Below, piece after piece: positions 1-9,706 of a stretch of DNA of 64,000 bases. A program made the translations under genes and the position numbers. Positions within the stretch are counted from its first letter, which is position 1. Each line of letters opens with the position of its first letter. The notes beneath the pieces are model-generated. The model was given only the letters and a program-made list of their open reading frames with translations, was not told the DNA's origin and made no database searches. The stretch covers positions 248,001-312,000 of the forward strand of contig CAMYLT010000002.1 in the NCBI GenBank assembly GCA_947259505.1, read 5' to 3'. Source of the stretch: an uncultured Porticoccus sp. Lineage in GTDB: Bacteria > Pseudomonadota > Gammaproteobacteria > Pseudomonadales > Porticoccaceae.

Positions 1-855
1 ACTGCGGCTCTCATCTTTCAACACGCCACTCAGCTCGGCGGCCATTTTCTTAGCAGCAGTCAACAGTGAATCAAATGCCATCATGGGATCATCAACATCT
101 TCCATGGCAAAAAACAGGCTGATTCCCGGGGTGCTAAAATCTTCCATGGTCGCGAGATCGAACGTGCCTGGATTGACTGAGTTGGCCACACTGAAGAGCA
201 CTGGACCAGAACCATCCTGGTTAACGTGACGATGAAATATTTTCATGGAACCGTAGCGGAGTCCCGCACCCAATAAGGCGTCCAGTAGATCACGCCCAGG
301 AAATGGAGCGTCGACACCAGCCATCATATGCATCACCACCACACTGACTAGCGCAGGGTTCGTTGCCGCCTGCGTTTTAGCCTGAGGCTTGCTCTGATTC
401 TTCGTGGATGCTTCTTCCTGCTTGTCAGGGGTTTCCTGCGGTGCAGCAGACTCGGCCGCAATTGGTTCTTCTACGTCCTGTGTGACATCTTCATTTTTAA
501 TATGCGGTGGTTTAGCTACCGGGGGCAGCTCATCCAGATTCAGGCTTGATTGCAGCGGCTCCCTTTTTGGTACAGACAATTTAGGTTTGTTGGCCTCAGC
601 TCGTTCACGAACTGCTCGGCTCATCTGTTCCACATCAGACTCGTCGCGATAACTGATCACCCGTGCACCGCCACTAGGCAATTCGCTGCCATACTCTTCC
701 GGCAAGTCCTCATCGTCAAAGATGGGCTGTTTACGGCGTGGCATATGGATTTTTTCGTAGCGGGCATTGCGTATACGACGAATGACATCGAGCAGAATAG
801 CCAGAGCCACCACCGCACCCAATGCAATCATCATTTCGCGAGCACCAAATTCCAT
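1..855 (-). CDS. zipA: Cell division protein ZipA (3' end beyond window)
   Basis: ZipA tethers FtsZ filaments to the inner membrane during early divisome assembly. The 285 residues visible start with a short periplasmic end and one membrane helix (about residues 8-21, rich in A, L, I and V). A basic stretch follows, then a long Pro/Glu/Lys-rich linker. From about residue 165 there is the FtsZ-binding domain, read as LVSVVVMHM, a GRDLLDALL helix and MKIFHRH. The start is the ATG ending at 855, with AGGA about ten bases upstream. The C-terminus lies outside the window. It lies 80 bases downstream of smc on the same strand, the arrangement usual in Pseudomonas relatives, where ligA commonly follows. 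The identification rests on domain order plus this context. Confidence 0.93.
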   Translation of the reverse strand, partial: MEFGAREMMIALGAVVALAILLDVIRRIRNARYEKIHMPRRKQPIFDDEDLPEEYGSELPSGGARVISYRDESDVEQMSRAVRERAEANKPKLSVPKREPLQSSLNLDELPPVAKPPHIKNEDVTQDVEEPIAAESAAPQETPDKQEEASTKNQSKPQAKTQAATNPALVSVVVMHMMAGVDAPFPGRDLLDALLGAGLRYGSMKIFHRHVNQDGSGPVLFSVANSVNPGTFDLATMEDFSTPGISLFFAMEDVDDPMMAFDSLLTAAKKMAAELSGVLKDESRS

Positions 856-935
856 CGTCGTTTAAATCCTGTCAGGTTGAGCGGTATTGTAAAGAGAATT
901 ACCCAATTTCGACACCAGGGCACAACAGCCTGTTA

Positions 936-3900
936 TCAAGCTTCAGCCAGTTCCACGGCCTGATTAACGTCCACACTCACCAGACGGGATACCCCAGGCT
1001 CATGCATCGTTACCCCCATCAACTGATTGGCCATTTCCATGGCAATCTTGTTGTGAGAAATATAAATAAACTGCACCTTGGATGACATTTCCGAAACCAT
1101 CCGCGCATAGCGTCCGACGTTGGCGTCATCCAATGGCGCATCGACCTCGTCCAGCATACAAAACGGTGCCGGATTAAGGTGAAAAATGGAAAACACCAGA
1201 GCAATGGCCGTCATGGCTTTTTCGCCTCCAGACAACAAGTGAATAGTGGAATTCTTCTTGCCAGGCGGTCTAGCCATGATGGCAACGCCGGTATCCAGCA
1301 GATCGTCACCAGTCAGTTCCAGATAAGCATGACCACCCCCAAACAGTTTGGGGAACAATTCCTGCAGTGAACTATTGATACGGTCAAAGGTTTCCCTGAA
1401 GCGAGTCCGGGTTTCCCTGTCAATCTTGCGAATAGCATTTTCCAGTGTTTCCAGCGCCTCAACCAGTTCTGCATTCTGGGCGTCCAGGTAGGCCTTGCGC
1501 TCAGACTCTATCTTGTACTCATCAATGGCTGCCAAATTGATGGGGCCAAGCCGCTGGATACGGCTGGCGAGTTTTTCCAACTCCCCTTCCCACTGGGCAA
1601 GATCGGCATCCTCCGACAATTCCGCCAACAGCGCGTCGAGATCGAAATGGTGTTCACTGATCTGCTCAACAATCGTCTTGCTGCGCGTGACCAGATCCTG
1701 GGCAATCAACCGCTGTTGTTCCAAATCGCTGCGCTGCACCTGAATATCCTGTTCCAGCTGAGTGCGGCGCTTCTCGGTTTCGCGCATCTGATGCTCAACC
1801 GTTTCCAGTGCACGACGAGCATCCGCCAGTTCTTTCTCGACGATCAGGCGACGTTCCAGTTGTTCGGCCAATTGCTCCTGTAATTCCAGCGTTGGGTCTT
1901 CATTCTCATTGAAGGCGGCACGCAACTGTTCGCGGCGCTCCTGTAAGCGTGCGACCTGAATTTCCAGTCGACCAATACCCTCGCGGATGGAGTGTAGCTG
2001 AGTACTGACCGATTTATCGCGCATCGCCAGCTCATGCTTGCGATCCCTGTCGTGGCGGGCACTCTGCCTAGCCTGATCCAGAGAAGCACGCAAGCCATCC
2101 CGCTGCCGCAGTAATTCCTCGCGGCGCTGAGTGTCCTGCTCCATTGACTCAATGGCAACAGACAACAATTGCCGCGCTTCGGCCAAATTTTCCTGCTCCA
2201 GAAGCCGTTGCTGACGAGCCTCATTCAGCTCGCTGTCGGCGCGGGAGCGGCGGGCAGCAAACTGCTCCACCTGCATCTGATTGGCACTCAGTGTTGAGCG
2301 TAATTCTGCATACTGGCGCTGTTGCTCCGCCACCTGACGGCTGATGGTTTCCCGTTCCGCTTCCAGGTCATGGAGGCGCTGCTCGGCAACCACCTTCTGC
2401 TGCTCCTTCTCGGCGATGACCGCCGCACAGAGCGACTGTTGCTCTATCAGGGATTCTAACTCCTGCTGACGCTTCAGCACTCCGGCACGGGCATCCTGAT
2501 CCTTGGCCACTCGCAACCAGTTGGCACCCAACCAGAGACCATCGCGTGTCACCACCGACTCACCAGCGGCCAGATTGTCACGCAGAGCAAGAGCAGTAGC
2601 CAGGTCGTCGGATACGTAAATACCATTCAGCAGCGTTGCTGCGTAGGGACTGCCGACCTTGGCAGCCAACCGGTCTGCCGCCGCAGACTCCCTGGCACCA
2701 TTGCCAGCATTGTCCACCAGCACCAACTCACCTTTGTTGAAACTCGCCAGTTCGCTGGCCAGATCAGACAAACTGTCAACACACACGGCCTGGAGATAGT
2801 TACCCAACACGGTTTCCACCGCCGTTTCCCAGCCGGACTCCACTTGCAGTGTTTCGGCCAAACGGGGCTGCTCACTCAAATTATGGTGCTGAATCCACTG
2901 CTGCTGCTCGCCATCGCCACCCAGTGCGGCTTGCTGCAGCGCCTCCAATGAAGAACGACGTCCCATCAAGGTTTGCAACTGACCACGTTGTTGATCCAGC
3001 TCGGCGCCACAACGCACGCCCTGCTGCCGGGCAGTTTCAATATCAACGTTTAGCGCATCTAACGCCACTTGCTGGTCACCCTGGGTCAGCTCCACTTCCG
3101 CGAGCCGCTCCTGCACCAGAGCAATTTCTTCCTGTAGAGGACTGTCGCTGAGCCCCTGGTATTCCAACTGGATTTTTTCAATGCGCTCATCAAGCCGACG
3201 CAACACCTGCTCCAGATGTTGGATGCGAGACTGCTGCACCTCCGCCTGCTGGCGAGGGGTAGCGGCACCCTGATTGAACTCGTCCCAGCCGGACTGCCAA
3301 AGTTGCATGGCCTCTTCCGCCTGCAACAAAGTAGCCTGGGAAAGCTCTTCTGATTCGGCAACTTTTTCCAGTTCCGGGACGATGTCCGCCAATTCGCGCT
3401 GCCAGCCCTCGGCCTTAAAGCGATCGCTGCGCAGGTGCTCTTCGGACTCGACAAAATTGCGTTCTGTCTGCGCCAGATCCTGCTCCAGCTCCCGGGCGCG
3501 ATCCTGCACATGCTGGATACCTTGCTCAATACGAGCCACTTCGGCACCAATAGCATAGTAGCGGCCCTGTACTTCATTGAAGCCATCACCGAATTCAGTG
3601 TATTCAGTGCGGTGCCGTTCTAGAGCCGTATCACACCCGCTGCGCTCGGTAACCAGCGCCTCAATTTTCAATTCGTAATCGGTGATGACTTTGCGCCGTT
3701 CGGCCATCTGGCCCTCCAGCACGCGCCAGCGTAACGCTTGCAGTTCTGCTTTGACCCGGCGCTCCTCTTTCTTCAACTCGGCATATTTTTCAGCGGCTTG
3801 GGCCTGCCGCTCCAGGCGGCTCAACTGGCGTCCTAACTCTTCGCGAATATCCGTCAAGCGTTCCAGATTTTCCTGTGTGCGGCGCATACGGTTTTCGGTG

Positions 3901-4436
3901 TCCTTGCGGCGCTCCTTGTACTTGGAAATACCTGCCGCTTCTTCGATATAAACGCGCAATTCGTCTGGTTTTGCCTCAATCAGGTTCGAAATCATGCCCT
4001 GTTCGATAATGGCATAGCTGCGCGGCCCCAGACCGGTGCCAAGAAAAATGTCAGTAATATCGCGGCGGCGACATTTGTTGCCGTTGAGGAAATAGTTGGA
4101 CTGGCCGTCACGGGTGACCTTGCGCTTGATGGAGATCTCACCCCAGCCTGCATACTCGCCACCCAAAGTGCCGTCTGAGTTATCAAACACCAACTCGATA
4201 GAAGCCTGTCCTACCGGTTTTCGCCCGCCTGAACCATTGAAGATAACATCAGTCATGGACTCGCCGCGCAGGTGTTTGGCAGAACTCTCGCCCATCACCC
4301 AGCGCACCGCATCAATAATATTGGATTTGCCACAGCCGTTGGGGCCTACGACGGCACAGAGATTGCTCGGAAAGGACACTGTGGTTGGGTCAACAAACGA
4401 CTTAAACCCTGCCAGTTTGATACATTTGAGGCGCAT
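936..4436 (-). CDS. smc: Chromosome partition protein SMC
   Basis: SMC is the ATPase core of the bacterial condensin that organises and separates chromosomes, working with ScpA and ScpB. The 1166 residues match the usual length. The head shows Walker A GPNGCGKSN at residues 31-39. Two long coiled coils (about 165-500 and 670-1010) flank a hinge near 510-660. The C-terminal half head has the ABC signature LLSGGEKAMTA from 1067 and Walker B FCMLDEVDAP from 1092. The start is ATG, consistent with the family N-terminus MRLKCIKLAGFKSF. zipA follows 80 bases downstream, so the two are probably cotranscribed. The presence of SMC rather than MukB fits a Pseudomonas-like gammaproteobacterium and argues against Enterobacterales. 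Confidence 0.98.
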   Translation of the reverse strand: MRLKCIKLAGFKSFVDPTTVSFPSNLCAVVGPNGCGKSNIIDAVRWVMGESSAKHLRGESMTDVIFNGSGGRKPVGQASIELVFDNSDGTLGGEYAGWGEISIKRKVTRDGQSNYFLNGNKCRRRDITDIFLGTGLGPRSYAIIEQGMISNLIEAKPDELRVYIEEAAGISKYKERRKDTENRMRRTQENLERLTDIREELGRQLSRLERQAQAAEKYAELKKEERRVKAELQALRWRVLEGQMAERRKVITDYELKIEALVTERSGCDTALERHRTEYTEFGDGFNEVQGRYYAIGAEVARIEQGIQHVQDRARELEQDLAQTERNFVESEEHLRSDRFKAEGWQRELADIVPELEKVAESEELSQATLLQAEEAMQLWQSGWDEFNQGAATPRQQAEVQQSRIQHLEQVLRRLDERIEKIQLEYQGLSDSPLQEEIALVQERLAEVELTQGDQQVALDALNVDIETARQQGVRCGAELDQQRGQLQTLMGRRSSLEALQQAALGGDGEQQQWIQHHNLSEQPRLAETLQVESGWETAVETVLGNYLQAVCVDSLSDLASELASFNKGELVLVDNAGNGARESAAADRLAAKVGSPYAATLLNGIYVSDDLATALALRDNLAAGESVVTRDGLWLGANWLRVAKDQDARAGVLKRQQELESLIEQQSLCAAVIAEKEQQKVVAEQRLHDLEAERETISRQVAEQQRQYAELRSTLSANQMQVEQFAARRSRADSELNEARQQRLLEQENLAEARQLLSVAIESMEQDTQRREELLRQRDGLRASLDQARQSARHDRDRKHELAMRDKSVSTQLHSIREGIGRLEIQVARLQERREQLRAAFNENEDPTLELQEQLAEQLERRLIVEKELADARRALETVEHQMRETEKRRTQLEQDIQVQRSDLEQQRLIAQDLVTRSKTIVEQISEHHFDLDALLAELSEDADLAQWEGELEKLASRIQRLGPINLAAIDEYKIESERKAYLDAQNAELVEALETLENAIRKIDRETRTRFRETFDRINSSLQELFPKLFGGGHAYLELTGDDLLDTGVAIMARPPGKKNSTIHLLSGGEKAMTAIALVFSIFHLNPAPFCMLDEVDAPLDDANVGRYARMVSEMSSKVQFIYISHNKIAMEMANQLMGVTMHEPGVSRLVSVDVNQAVELAEA

Positions 4437-4528
4437 GAATGTCTCTTTGAAATTGGCTTTCCTGCCAGGATATCCGCTGCCGAAATTCCCGAATCAGCCA
4501 GACCTGTCGACGCAGCTATAAAGAACAG

Positions 4529-4556
4529 ATTTTACACAGCTCTGCGGCAGCCACAA
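4529..4556 (-). promoter_or_regulatory. Putative sigma-70 promoter for smc-zipA
   Basis: On the minus strand, TTGTGG (4551-4556) is separated by 16 bases from TAAAAT (4529-4534), about 90 bases upstream of the smc start. The -10 is good and the -35 is fair. No terminator was seen between ccmI and this site, so read-through from ccmI is also possible. Confidence 0.4.
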
Positions 4557-4567
4557 GCGACCGCCTG

Positions 4568-5758
4568 TTATAATTTCCGATCGATCACCACAGCCTGTGA
4601 AACAGCCTCCCCGGCAAGGGTCAATTCATCACTGGCACCTTCCAAATCACCCGGGGCAGGGATCGCTGAACCACTTTTGGACACCCGTGCCACCACCTGA
4701 ATTTTGCTGACCGACGAGAGCGGCTTGCCCCCGGGCATGGCCATGGAATCATCCAGTGTCACAGTGGCGGGGAGATCGGAAACCAGCAAGCGAGCCACTG
4801 CTAATGGCATCGGCGGCCCCTGCCACTCCCGAGCAAACACGTACACCAACTGTGAGGGCTCTGCCGTTAACCCGGGAGCTAACGCAACACTGACTTGCAG
4901 GGCAGGCAATGCATCACCCAATTGCTGTCGGGCTCGCTCAATACCGCCCTGCAGAGCCTGAGCCTGTGGTGTGGCGGGGTGTATGGCACGCAACGCTGTC
5001 TGCCAACTCGCAATGGCAAGGCGATAATCACCATCTTCAAAGGCACGAATACCCTGCAATCCCAAAGCAGTCAGATTATTCGGGTCGGCAGCCAAAGCCT
5101 GATCCAGCGCATCCCCCGCAGCCCCCACAAAGCGGTTGCCAGAAGCAAAGTAAATCGCCTGGGCATACTCAGCGAGAAGTTCCGCGTCATCCGGACTCAA
5201 CTTCACTGCCTGCTGATAGGTAGCTCCAGCCTGTAGGAAGTCGCCTTCTTCCAGCTGCATTCGAGCCAAGGTGACCAGATAATAGATATTGTCCGGCTGG
5301 CTCTGCAGGCGTCTGGCAATACGCTGCTGTAATTGTTGCCTCAGGGCTTTGTCTGCCTCGGCATCGAGATTGCCCTCAGCACGCTGCTCCATCAGCGAGG
5401 TAATCGACACATCGTCGCTGGAACCAAGCATTTGATACAGACCGAAGGACAACAGTGGTAGTAACAACAACCCTGCCAGCAAGAGCCAGGCACCGCGACC
5501 ACTCGCTACAGGTGACTCTCCGATAGCAGCTTCGTCTGCCAGTAACAACCGCTGCTGTTCCGCCACAAGTTCAGCGTGCTGAACGGCATCAATTTCTCCC
5601 GCTGTCAGCTGACGATCCAGCTCCACCAGTTGCTCCCGATATAACACCACATTGGCATGAGCCGACTCACCAACCTCCGGGGCGGATGATTTCTTCAACA
5701 ACGGGAAAATAATGAACATGGCTGCGATCAGCGCAAGCAGCCCTAGCACTAACCACAT
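4568..5758 (-). CDS. ccmI: Cytochrome c biogenesis protein CcmI
   Basis: CcmI holds apocytochrome c and delivers it to the CcmF/CcmH haem ligation complex. The 396 residues begin with a membrane helix (1-21). A cytoplasmic loop with a leucine-zipper-like pattern follows, then a second helix (about 89-111), and then a periplasmic part with TPR-like repeats at roughly 145-270. This is the classical CcmI layout. A C-terminal domain of about 100 residues follows and probably binds the apocytochrome. Its ATG overlaps the ccmH stop by one base (TGATG), so translation is coupled. It is the last gene of the ccm operon and lies about 130 bases upstream of smc. Confidence 0.93.
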   Translation of the reverse strand: MWLVLGLLALIAAMFIIFPLLKKSSAPEVGESAHANVVLYREQLVELDRQLTAGEIDAVQHAELVAEQQRLLLADEAAIGESPVASGRGAWLLLAGLLLLPLLSFGLYQMLGSSDDVSITSLMEQRAEGNLDAEADKALRQQLQQRIARRLQSQPDNIYYLVTLARMQLEEGDFLQAGATYQQAVKLSPDDAELLAEYAQAIYFASGNRFVGAAGDALDQALAADPNNLTALGLQGIRAFEDGDYRLAIASWQTALRAIHPATPQAQALQGGIERARQQLGDALPALQVSVALAPGLTAEPSQLVYVFAREWQGPPMPLAVARLLVSDLPATVTLDDSMAMPGGKPLSSVSKIQVVARVSKSGSAIPAPGDLEGASDELTLAGEAVSQAVVIDRKL

Positions 5759-6267
5759 CAGCGATTGTCCCCATTGTCGTCATCATTGTTATTTGGTGAC
5801 CCGGTATCATGCAGCAATGCCTGTAGTTTGGCTTGCTCATCTCCCCCCAGAGCTGCACTCAAGACAGGTGCAGACTGGCGGCGACGCACCAGAAATATAA
5901 TTGCCAAGCCAATCAACACCAGCAGACCTGGTGTCAACCATAGCACCAGAGTGGCCCGCTTTACCGGCGGCTTATACAGCACAAACTCACCATAGCGAGC
6001 TACCAGAAAATCAACTATTTCCTGGTCACTCTTGCCTTCTTCCAACATCGTGTAAATCTCGTCACGCAGATCCGCAGCAATCGGGGAGTTGGAATCCGCG
6101 AGGTTCTGGTTCTGGCATTTGGGACAACGCAGCTCGGCCACCAACACCTGAAAGCGCTGTCGGTGGTCCTCAGTAGAAAAGATTTTGACATCTTCTGAGC
6201 CCCAGCCAGGAGCCGAAACTAACAGCACCAGCAGCAACGACACATTGGCAAATAGGCGATTAAGCAC
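5758..6267 (-). CDS. ccmH: Cytochrome c maturation protein CcmH (CcmL-type thiol oxidoreductase)
   Basis: This is a membrane-anchored periplasmic thiol-disulfide protein that keeps the CXXCH cysteines of apocytochrome c reduced for haem attachment. In 169 residues there is a signal-like first helix (about 4-22), the family redox motif RCPKCQNQ with C48 and C51, the conserved region ADLRDEIYTML, and a membrane anchor at about 104-126. It is the short CcmH without the fused CcmI-type TPR domain, which is encoded separately just downstream. It is separated from the decarboxylase-like gene upstream by 47 bases. Confidence 0.96.
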   Translation of the reverse strand: MLNRLFANVSLLLVLLVSAPGWGSEDVKIFSTEDHRQRFQVLVAELRCPKCQNQNLADSNSPIAADLRDEIYTMLEEGKSDQEIVDFLVARYGEFVLYKPPVKRATLVLWLTPGLLVLIGLAIIFLVRRRQSAPVLSAALGGDEQAKLQALLHDTGSPNNNDDDNGDNR

Positions 6268-6314
6268 AGTGTTGATTCCCGTCTCGTGAATAGGGGTTGA
6301 GCAGAAATGGACCC

Positions 6315-6686
6315 TTACAGGTCTTCAATCACTTCCTTCGCGGCCCGGAAAGCCTCCTGCAAGGCTGGCGCACCGATGTAGGGTGCCGTATGTAACAGCA
6401 CCTCGCGAATCTCTTCCGGGGTGCAGCCGTTGCGCAGAGCACCACGAATGTGGCCCTTCAGTTCAGCTGGCGCCTTGAGCGCAGCGAGTGCGGCAATAGT
6501 GATTATGCTGCGGGTTTTCAGCGGCAGAGTGTCTCTGGCCCACACAGAACCCCAACAATTTTCGTTGATGTAATCCTGTACCGGGCGAGTAAACTCCGTG
6601 ACGGCATCCATGGCGCGGTCTACAAATTCATCACCCATCACCTGGCGGCGCACTTTCATGCCGCGCTGATAATCTTCTTCAGCCAT
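6315..6686 (-). CDS. Carboxymuconolactone decarboxylase family protein inside the ccm operon
   Basis: The 123 residues match the PcaC branch of the AhpD/CMD fold, shown by GHIRGALRNGCTPEEIREVL followed by LLHTAPYIGAPA. Family members decarboxylate gamma-carboxymuconolactone or act as peroxidases or thiol proteins. The CXXC pair needed for AhpD-type peroxidase chemistry is absent, since only single cysteines occur. A good Shine-Dalgarno (GAGGAAAGGAC) precedes the ATG. It sits 9 bases after ccmG and 47 before ccmH on the same strand. No other protocatechuate genes are near. The reaction is therefore unknown. A metabolic role unrelated to cytochrome c, or a fold reused for redox or haem handling, are both open. 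Confidence 0.85.
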   Translation of the reverse strand: MAEEDYQRGMKVRRQVMGDEFVDRAMDAVTEFTRPVQDYINENCWGSVWARDTLPLKTRSIITIAALAALKAPAELKGHIRGALRNGCTPEEIREVLLHTAPYIGAPALQEAFRAAKEVIEDL

Positions 6687-6695
6687 GTCCTTTCC

Positions 6696-7220
6696 TCATT
6701 GAACCTTTTGCCATTCTGGTAAAACTTTCTGCTGCCAGACGCGATCATCAATCACGCCCACATGCTTGTAACGAATAGTGCCACTTCGATCCACCACGTA
6801 GGTTTCAGGCGCGCCAAACACACCGAGATCCAAGCCCAACCGACCGTTGGCATCGATCACGCTGAGTTCATAGGGATCACCTTTCTCCGCCAACCACTTT
6901 TTGGCCTCGACAAGGTCATCCTTATAGTTAAGGCCAATAATTCGCACACCCTGCCCCGACAGTTTATTGAGATAGGCGTGTTCAACCCGACAGGCAATGC
7001 ACCAAGTAGCCCAGACATTGAGTAGTGTCGGCTGCCCCTGCAAGATGAGTTGATCCACCTGGCGTGCTTCATCACCCAAAACCGGCAAAGAAAACACCGG
7101 CACTGGCCTGTCGATCAGCGCAGAGGGCATGGCATTGGGATCCCGCTCAAGGCCGTTCAGCAAGAACACGGCGAGAACCACAAACACCATCAGGGGAATA
7201 AATAATTTTAATCGGGACAC
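6696..7220 (-). CDS. ccmG: Thiol:disulfide interchange protein CcmG/DsbE
   Basis: This is a periplasmic, membrane-anchored thioredoxin-like protein that passes reducing equivalents from DsbD/CcdA to CcmH and apocytochrome c. Of 174 residues, 6-24 form the anchor. The thioredoxin fold shows WATWCIACRVEH with redox cysteines C74 and C77, and the later GVFGAPETYVVD segment carries the cis-proline and the CcmG-specific acidic surroundings. CIAC differs from the common CPTC or CVPC. The start codon is GTG. It follows ccmF by 13 bases, so it belongs to the operon. Confidence 0.95.
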   Translation of the reverse strand: MSRLKLFIPLMVFVVLAVFLLNGLERDPNAMPSALIDRPVPVFSLPVLGDEARQVDQLILQGQPTLLNVWATWCIACRVEHAYLNKLSGQGVRIIGLNYKDDLVEAKKWLAEKGDPYELSVIDANGRLGLDLGVFGAPETYVVDRSGTIRYKHVGVIDDRVWQQKVLPEWQKVQ

Positions 7221-7233
7221 CGTGCCCTACTCC

Positions 7234-9207
7234 TCACGAATTAATGGTCAGCCCCTCGGGGACGACTTCATTCACTGTTTGCCGACGGTAACGTTTATCC
7301 AACACCGCCAAGAGCGCACCGATAGCGATCAGCAAAGCACCCAACCAGATCCATCGCACAAAGGGCTTTACATGGATACGTACTGCCCAGGCATCACCAG
7401 CCAAAGGCTCGCCCAAGGCGACATACAAATCACGCATTAGCCCGCTGCCAATGGAGGCCTCCGTCATGGTCTGGCCACTGGCCACATAACGGCGCTTTTC
7501 CGGATACAACTGATCCACCGGTCGTTCATTGCGAGAGACCTTCACCACTGCCTGGTCAGCGATGTAATTGGGGCCCTGCACACGACGCATTTCGACAAAT
7601 TCAAACTGGTAACCCGCCACCTCAGCACTGTCACCCGGGGTCATTCGCACGTCCCGCTGTACGCTGTAGATAGTGGTCAGGCCCACTCCAACGATAGAAA
7701 CCGCCACTCCGAGGTGGGCCAGCACCATACCGTAATAACTGCCCCTCAGTCGCTGCAAGCCAAATAACCGGGAGCGAGAATGGCCAGACTTCTGCCACAT
7801 ATCCAGAACCGTCACGGAGAGAACCCACGTGGCAACGGCCACCGTTACCGCCGCCATCAGCGAGTAATCATCACCGAAAAATAGCGGAAACAATCCTCCC
7901 ACCAGCAGGGCAAGCATCAGTGGAATATTTAAAAAGCGTCGCAACACAGCAAGATCGTTGCGCTTCCAGCGCAGCACCGACCCCACCGCCATCAACACGG
8001 CCAGCAGCAACATCAGCGGCACGAAAAACAGGTTGAAGTAGGGCGGCCCCACAGAAATCTTGCCCCAACCCAGCACATCCGCAATCAACGGATACAGTGT
8101 GCCCAACAGAATAATCACCATGGCGCCGACCAACAGAATATTGTTGACCAGCAAAAACATTTCCCTTGAGAGTCCGTTGAAGCCGGCCGAACTTCTGACG
8201 GCAGGACCGCGCAGGGCATAGAGAAACAGAGAACCGCCCACCACAAAGGCGAGGAAAATCAGAATGAAGATGCCCCGCTCAGGATCGGCAGCGAAGGCAT
8301 GTACCGAGGTCAACACCCCCGATCGAACCAAGAATGTACCCAACAGACTCAGTGAAAAGGCGAAAATGGCCAACAACAGTGTCCAACTGCGGAACACACC
8401 GCGCTTCTCGCTCACAGCCAAGGAATGAACCAATGCCGTACCGACCAACCAAGGCATGAAAGAAGCATTTTCTACTGGATCCCAGAACCACCAGCCGCCC
8501 CAGCCCAATTCGTAATAGGCCCACCAGCTACCCAATGCAATCCCGAGAGTCAGGAACATCCAGGCCACATTGGTCCACGGCCGCGTCCAACGTGCCCACG
8601 CCGCATCCATACGACCTGCCAACAGCGCGGAGATAGAAAACGCAAACGCCACCGAGAAGCCCACATAGCCCATGTACAGCATCGGCGGGTGGAAAATCAG
8701 TCCCACATCCTGCAAGAGCGGATTGAGGTCCGCACCTTCCCCGGGATAAAACGGCAAACTGCGATCAAACGGGTTGGAGGTAAATAGCAGGAACAGGTAA
8801 AAACCGACACTGATCAGCCCCATCACCGAGAGAACTCGTGCCACCAGTTGCTGAGGCAGGGACTGGCTGAACACCGCTACCGCAAAGCTCCAGGCCGCCA
8901 GAATCAGCACCCACAGCAATAAGGATCCCTCGTGTGCGCCCCATACCGCACTGACCTTGTAATAATCCGGCAACAGAGTATTGGAATTGGCGGCCACATA
9001 ATTGACCGAGAAATCATCATGTAGGAACAGCGCCACCAGACAGCCAAAACTAAATGCCACCATCACCGTTTGCCCCACCACTAGCGGTCGAGCGGACGTC
9101 ATCCACAGGCGGTTACCCAACGTCGCACCCGCAATCGGTATCACCGATTGCAGCAGTGCCAATACCAACGCCAGAATCAGGGCAAAGTGACCATATTCTG
9201 CAATCAC
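7234..9207 (-). CDS. ccmF: Haem lyase subunit CcmF
   Basis: CcmF is the integral membrane synthetase that transfers haem from holo-CcmE to apocytochrome c with CcmH/CcmI. The 657 residues form a many-helix protein. The WWD periplasmic haem-handling motif spans about 236-254 (WGGWWFWDPVENASFMPWL). Conserved histidines include H173 (FHPP) and H261 (ALVHSL). A large periplasmic domain lies near the C-terminus before the final helix. The start is GTG at 9207, chosen because GGAGG stands eight bases upstream and the family N-terminus MIAEYGHFAL follows. The length matches the family. Confidence 0.97.
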   Translation of the reverse strand: MIAEYGHFALILALVLALLQSVIPIAGATLGNRLWMTSARPLVVGQTVMVAFSFGCLVALFLHDDFSVNYVAANSNTLLPDYYKVSAVWGAHEGSLLLWVLILAAWSFAVAVFSQSLPQQLVARVLSVMGLISVGFYLFLLFTSNPFDRSLPFYPGEGADLNPLLQDVGLIFHPPMLYMGYVGFSVAFAFSISALLAGRMDAAWARWTRPWTNVAWMFLTLGIALGSWWAYYELGWGGWWFWDPVENASFMPWLVGTALVHSLAVSEKRGVFRSWTLLLAIFAFSLSLLGTFLVRSGVLTSVHAFAADPERGIFILIFLAFVVGGSLFLYALRGPAVRSSAGFNGLSREMFLLVNNILLVGAMVIILLGTLYPLIADVLGWGKISVGPPYFNLFFVPLMLLLAVLMAVGSVLRWKRNDLAVLRRFLNIPLMLALLVGGLFPLFFGDDYSLMAAVTVAVATWVLSVTVLDMWQKSGHSRSRLFGLQRLRGSYYGMVLAHLGVAVSIVGVGLTTIYSVQRDVRMTPGDSAEVAGYQFEFVEMRRVQGPNYIADQAVVKVSRNERPVDQLYPEKRRYVASGQTMTEASIGSGLMRDLYVALGEPLAGDAWAVRIHVKPFVRWIWLGALLIAIGALLAVLDKRYRRQTVNEVVPEGLTINS

Positions 9208-9247
9208 AATTCATTCCTCCCTATTTGGCTATGTTGTGAGCTGCGCA

Positions 9248-9700
9248 TCAACCACCATCCGCTTTCTGAGCACGCTGGTGTGCGGCGTCCATGGCTTCGG
9301 CCACTTCCGGAGGTGTGTAGTTTTCATCGTGCTTAGCGAGTACTTCAGAGGCCATAAAGACGCCACCTTCGTTCAACTCGCCCATCACCACGGCGGCTTC
9401 ACCCTCGCCAAACAGATCCGGCAGGATGCCGGTGAAGTGAACTTCCACATCCGCTTCACCATCGGTAATCAGGAAGCTGACGAACAGCGAGTCATCGGCG
9501 CGTTTGACACTACCATCTACCACCATGCCACCAGCGCGAATACGCACCCCTTTGGGGGCCTCCCCGGAGGCCACGCTGGCGGGGGCGTAGAACAGGTTGA
9601 TATTTTCCCGTAGCGCGAAACTCATCAATCCCACTGCCACAGAGGCGGCGACAATAATAAACACCACCAAAAACAAACGTTGTCTACGAACTGGATGCAT
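9248..9700 (-). CDS. ccmE: Haem chaperone CcmE
   Basis: CcmE binds haem covalently in the periplasm and carries it from CcmC to CcmF. The 150 residues show a single N-terminal anchor (about 9-28), a beta-barrel OB-fold domain and the haem-attachment motif [10 protein letters not shown] with H124 as the covalent ligand and Y128 as the axial tyrosine. This is the HXXXY form, not the CXXXY variant. It lies 6 bases after ccmD. Confidence 0.97.
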   Translation of the reverse strand: MHPVRRQRLFLVVFIIVAASVAVGLMSFALRENINLFYAPASVASGEAPKGVRIRAGGMVVDGSVKRADDSLFVSFLITDGEADVEVHFTGILPDLFGEGEAAVVMGELNEGGVFMASEVLAKHDENYTPPEVAEAMDAAHQRAQKADGG

Positions 9701-9706
9701 CGTTAT

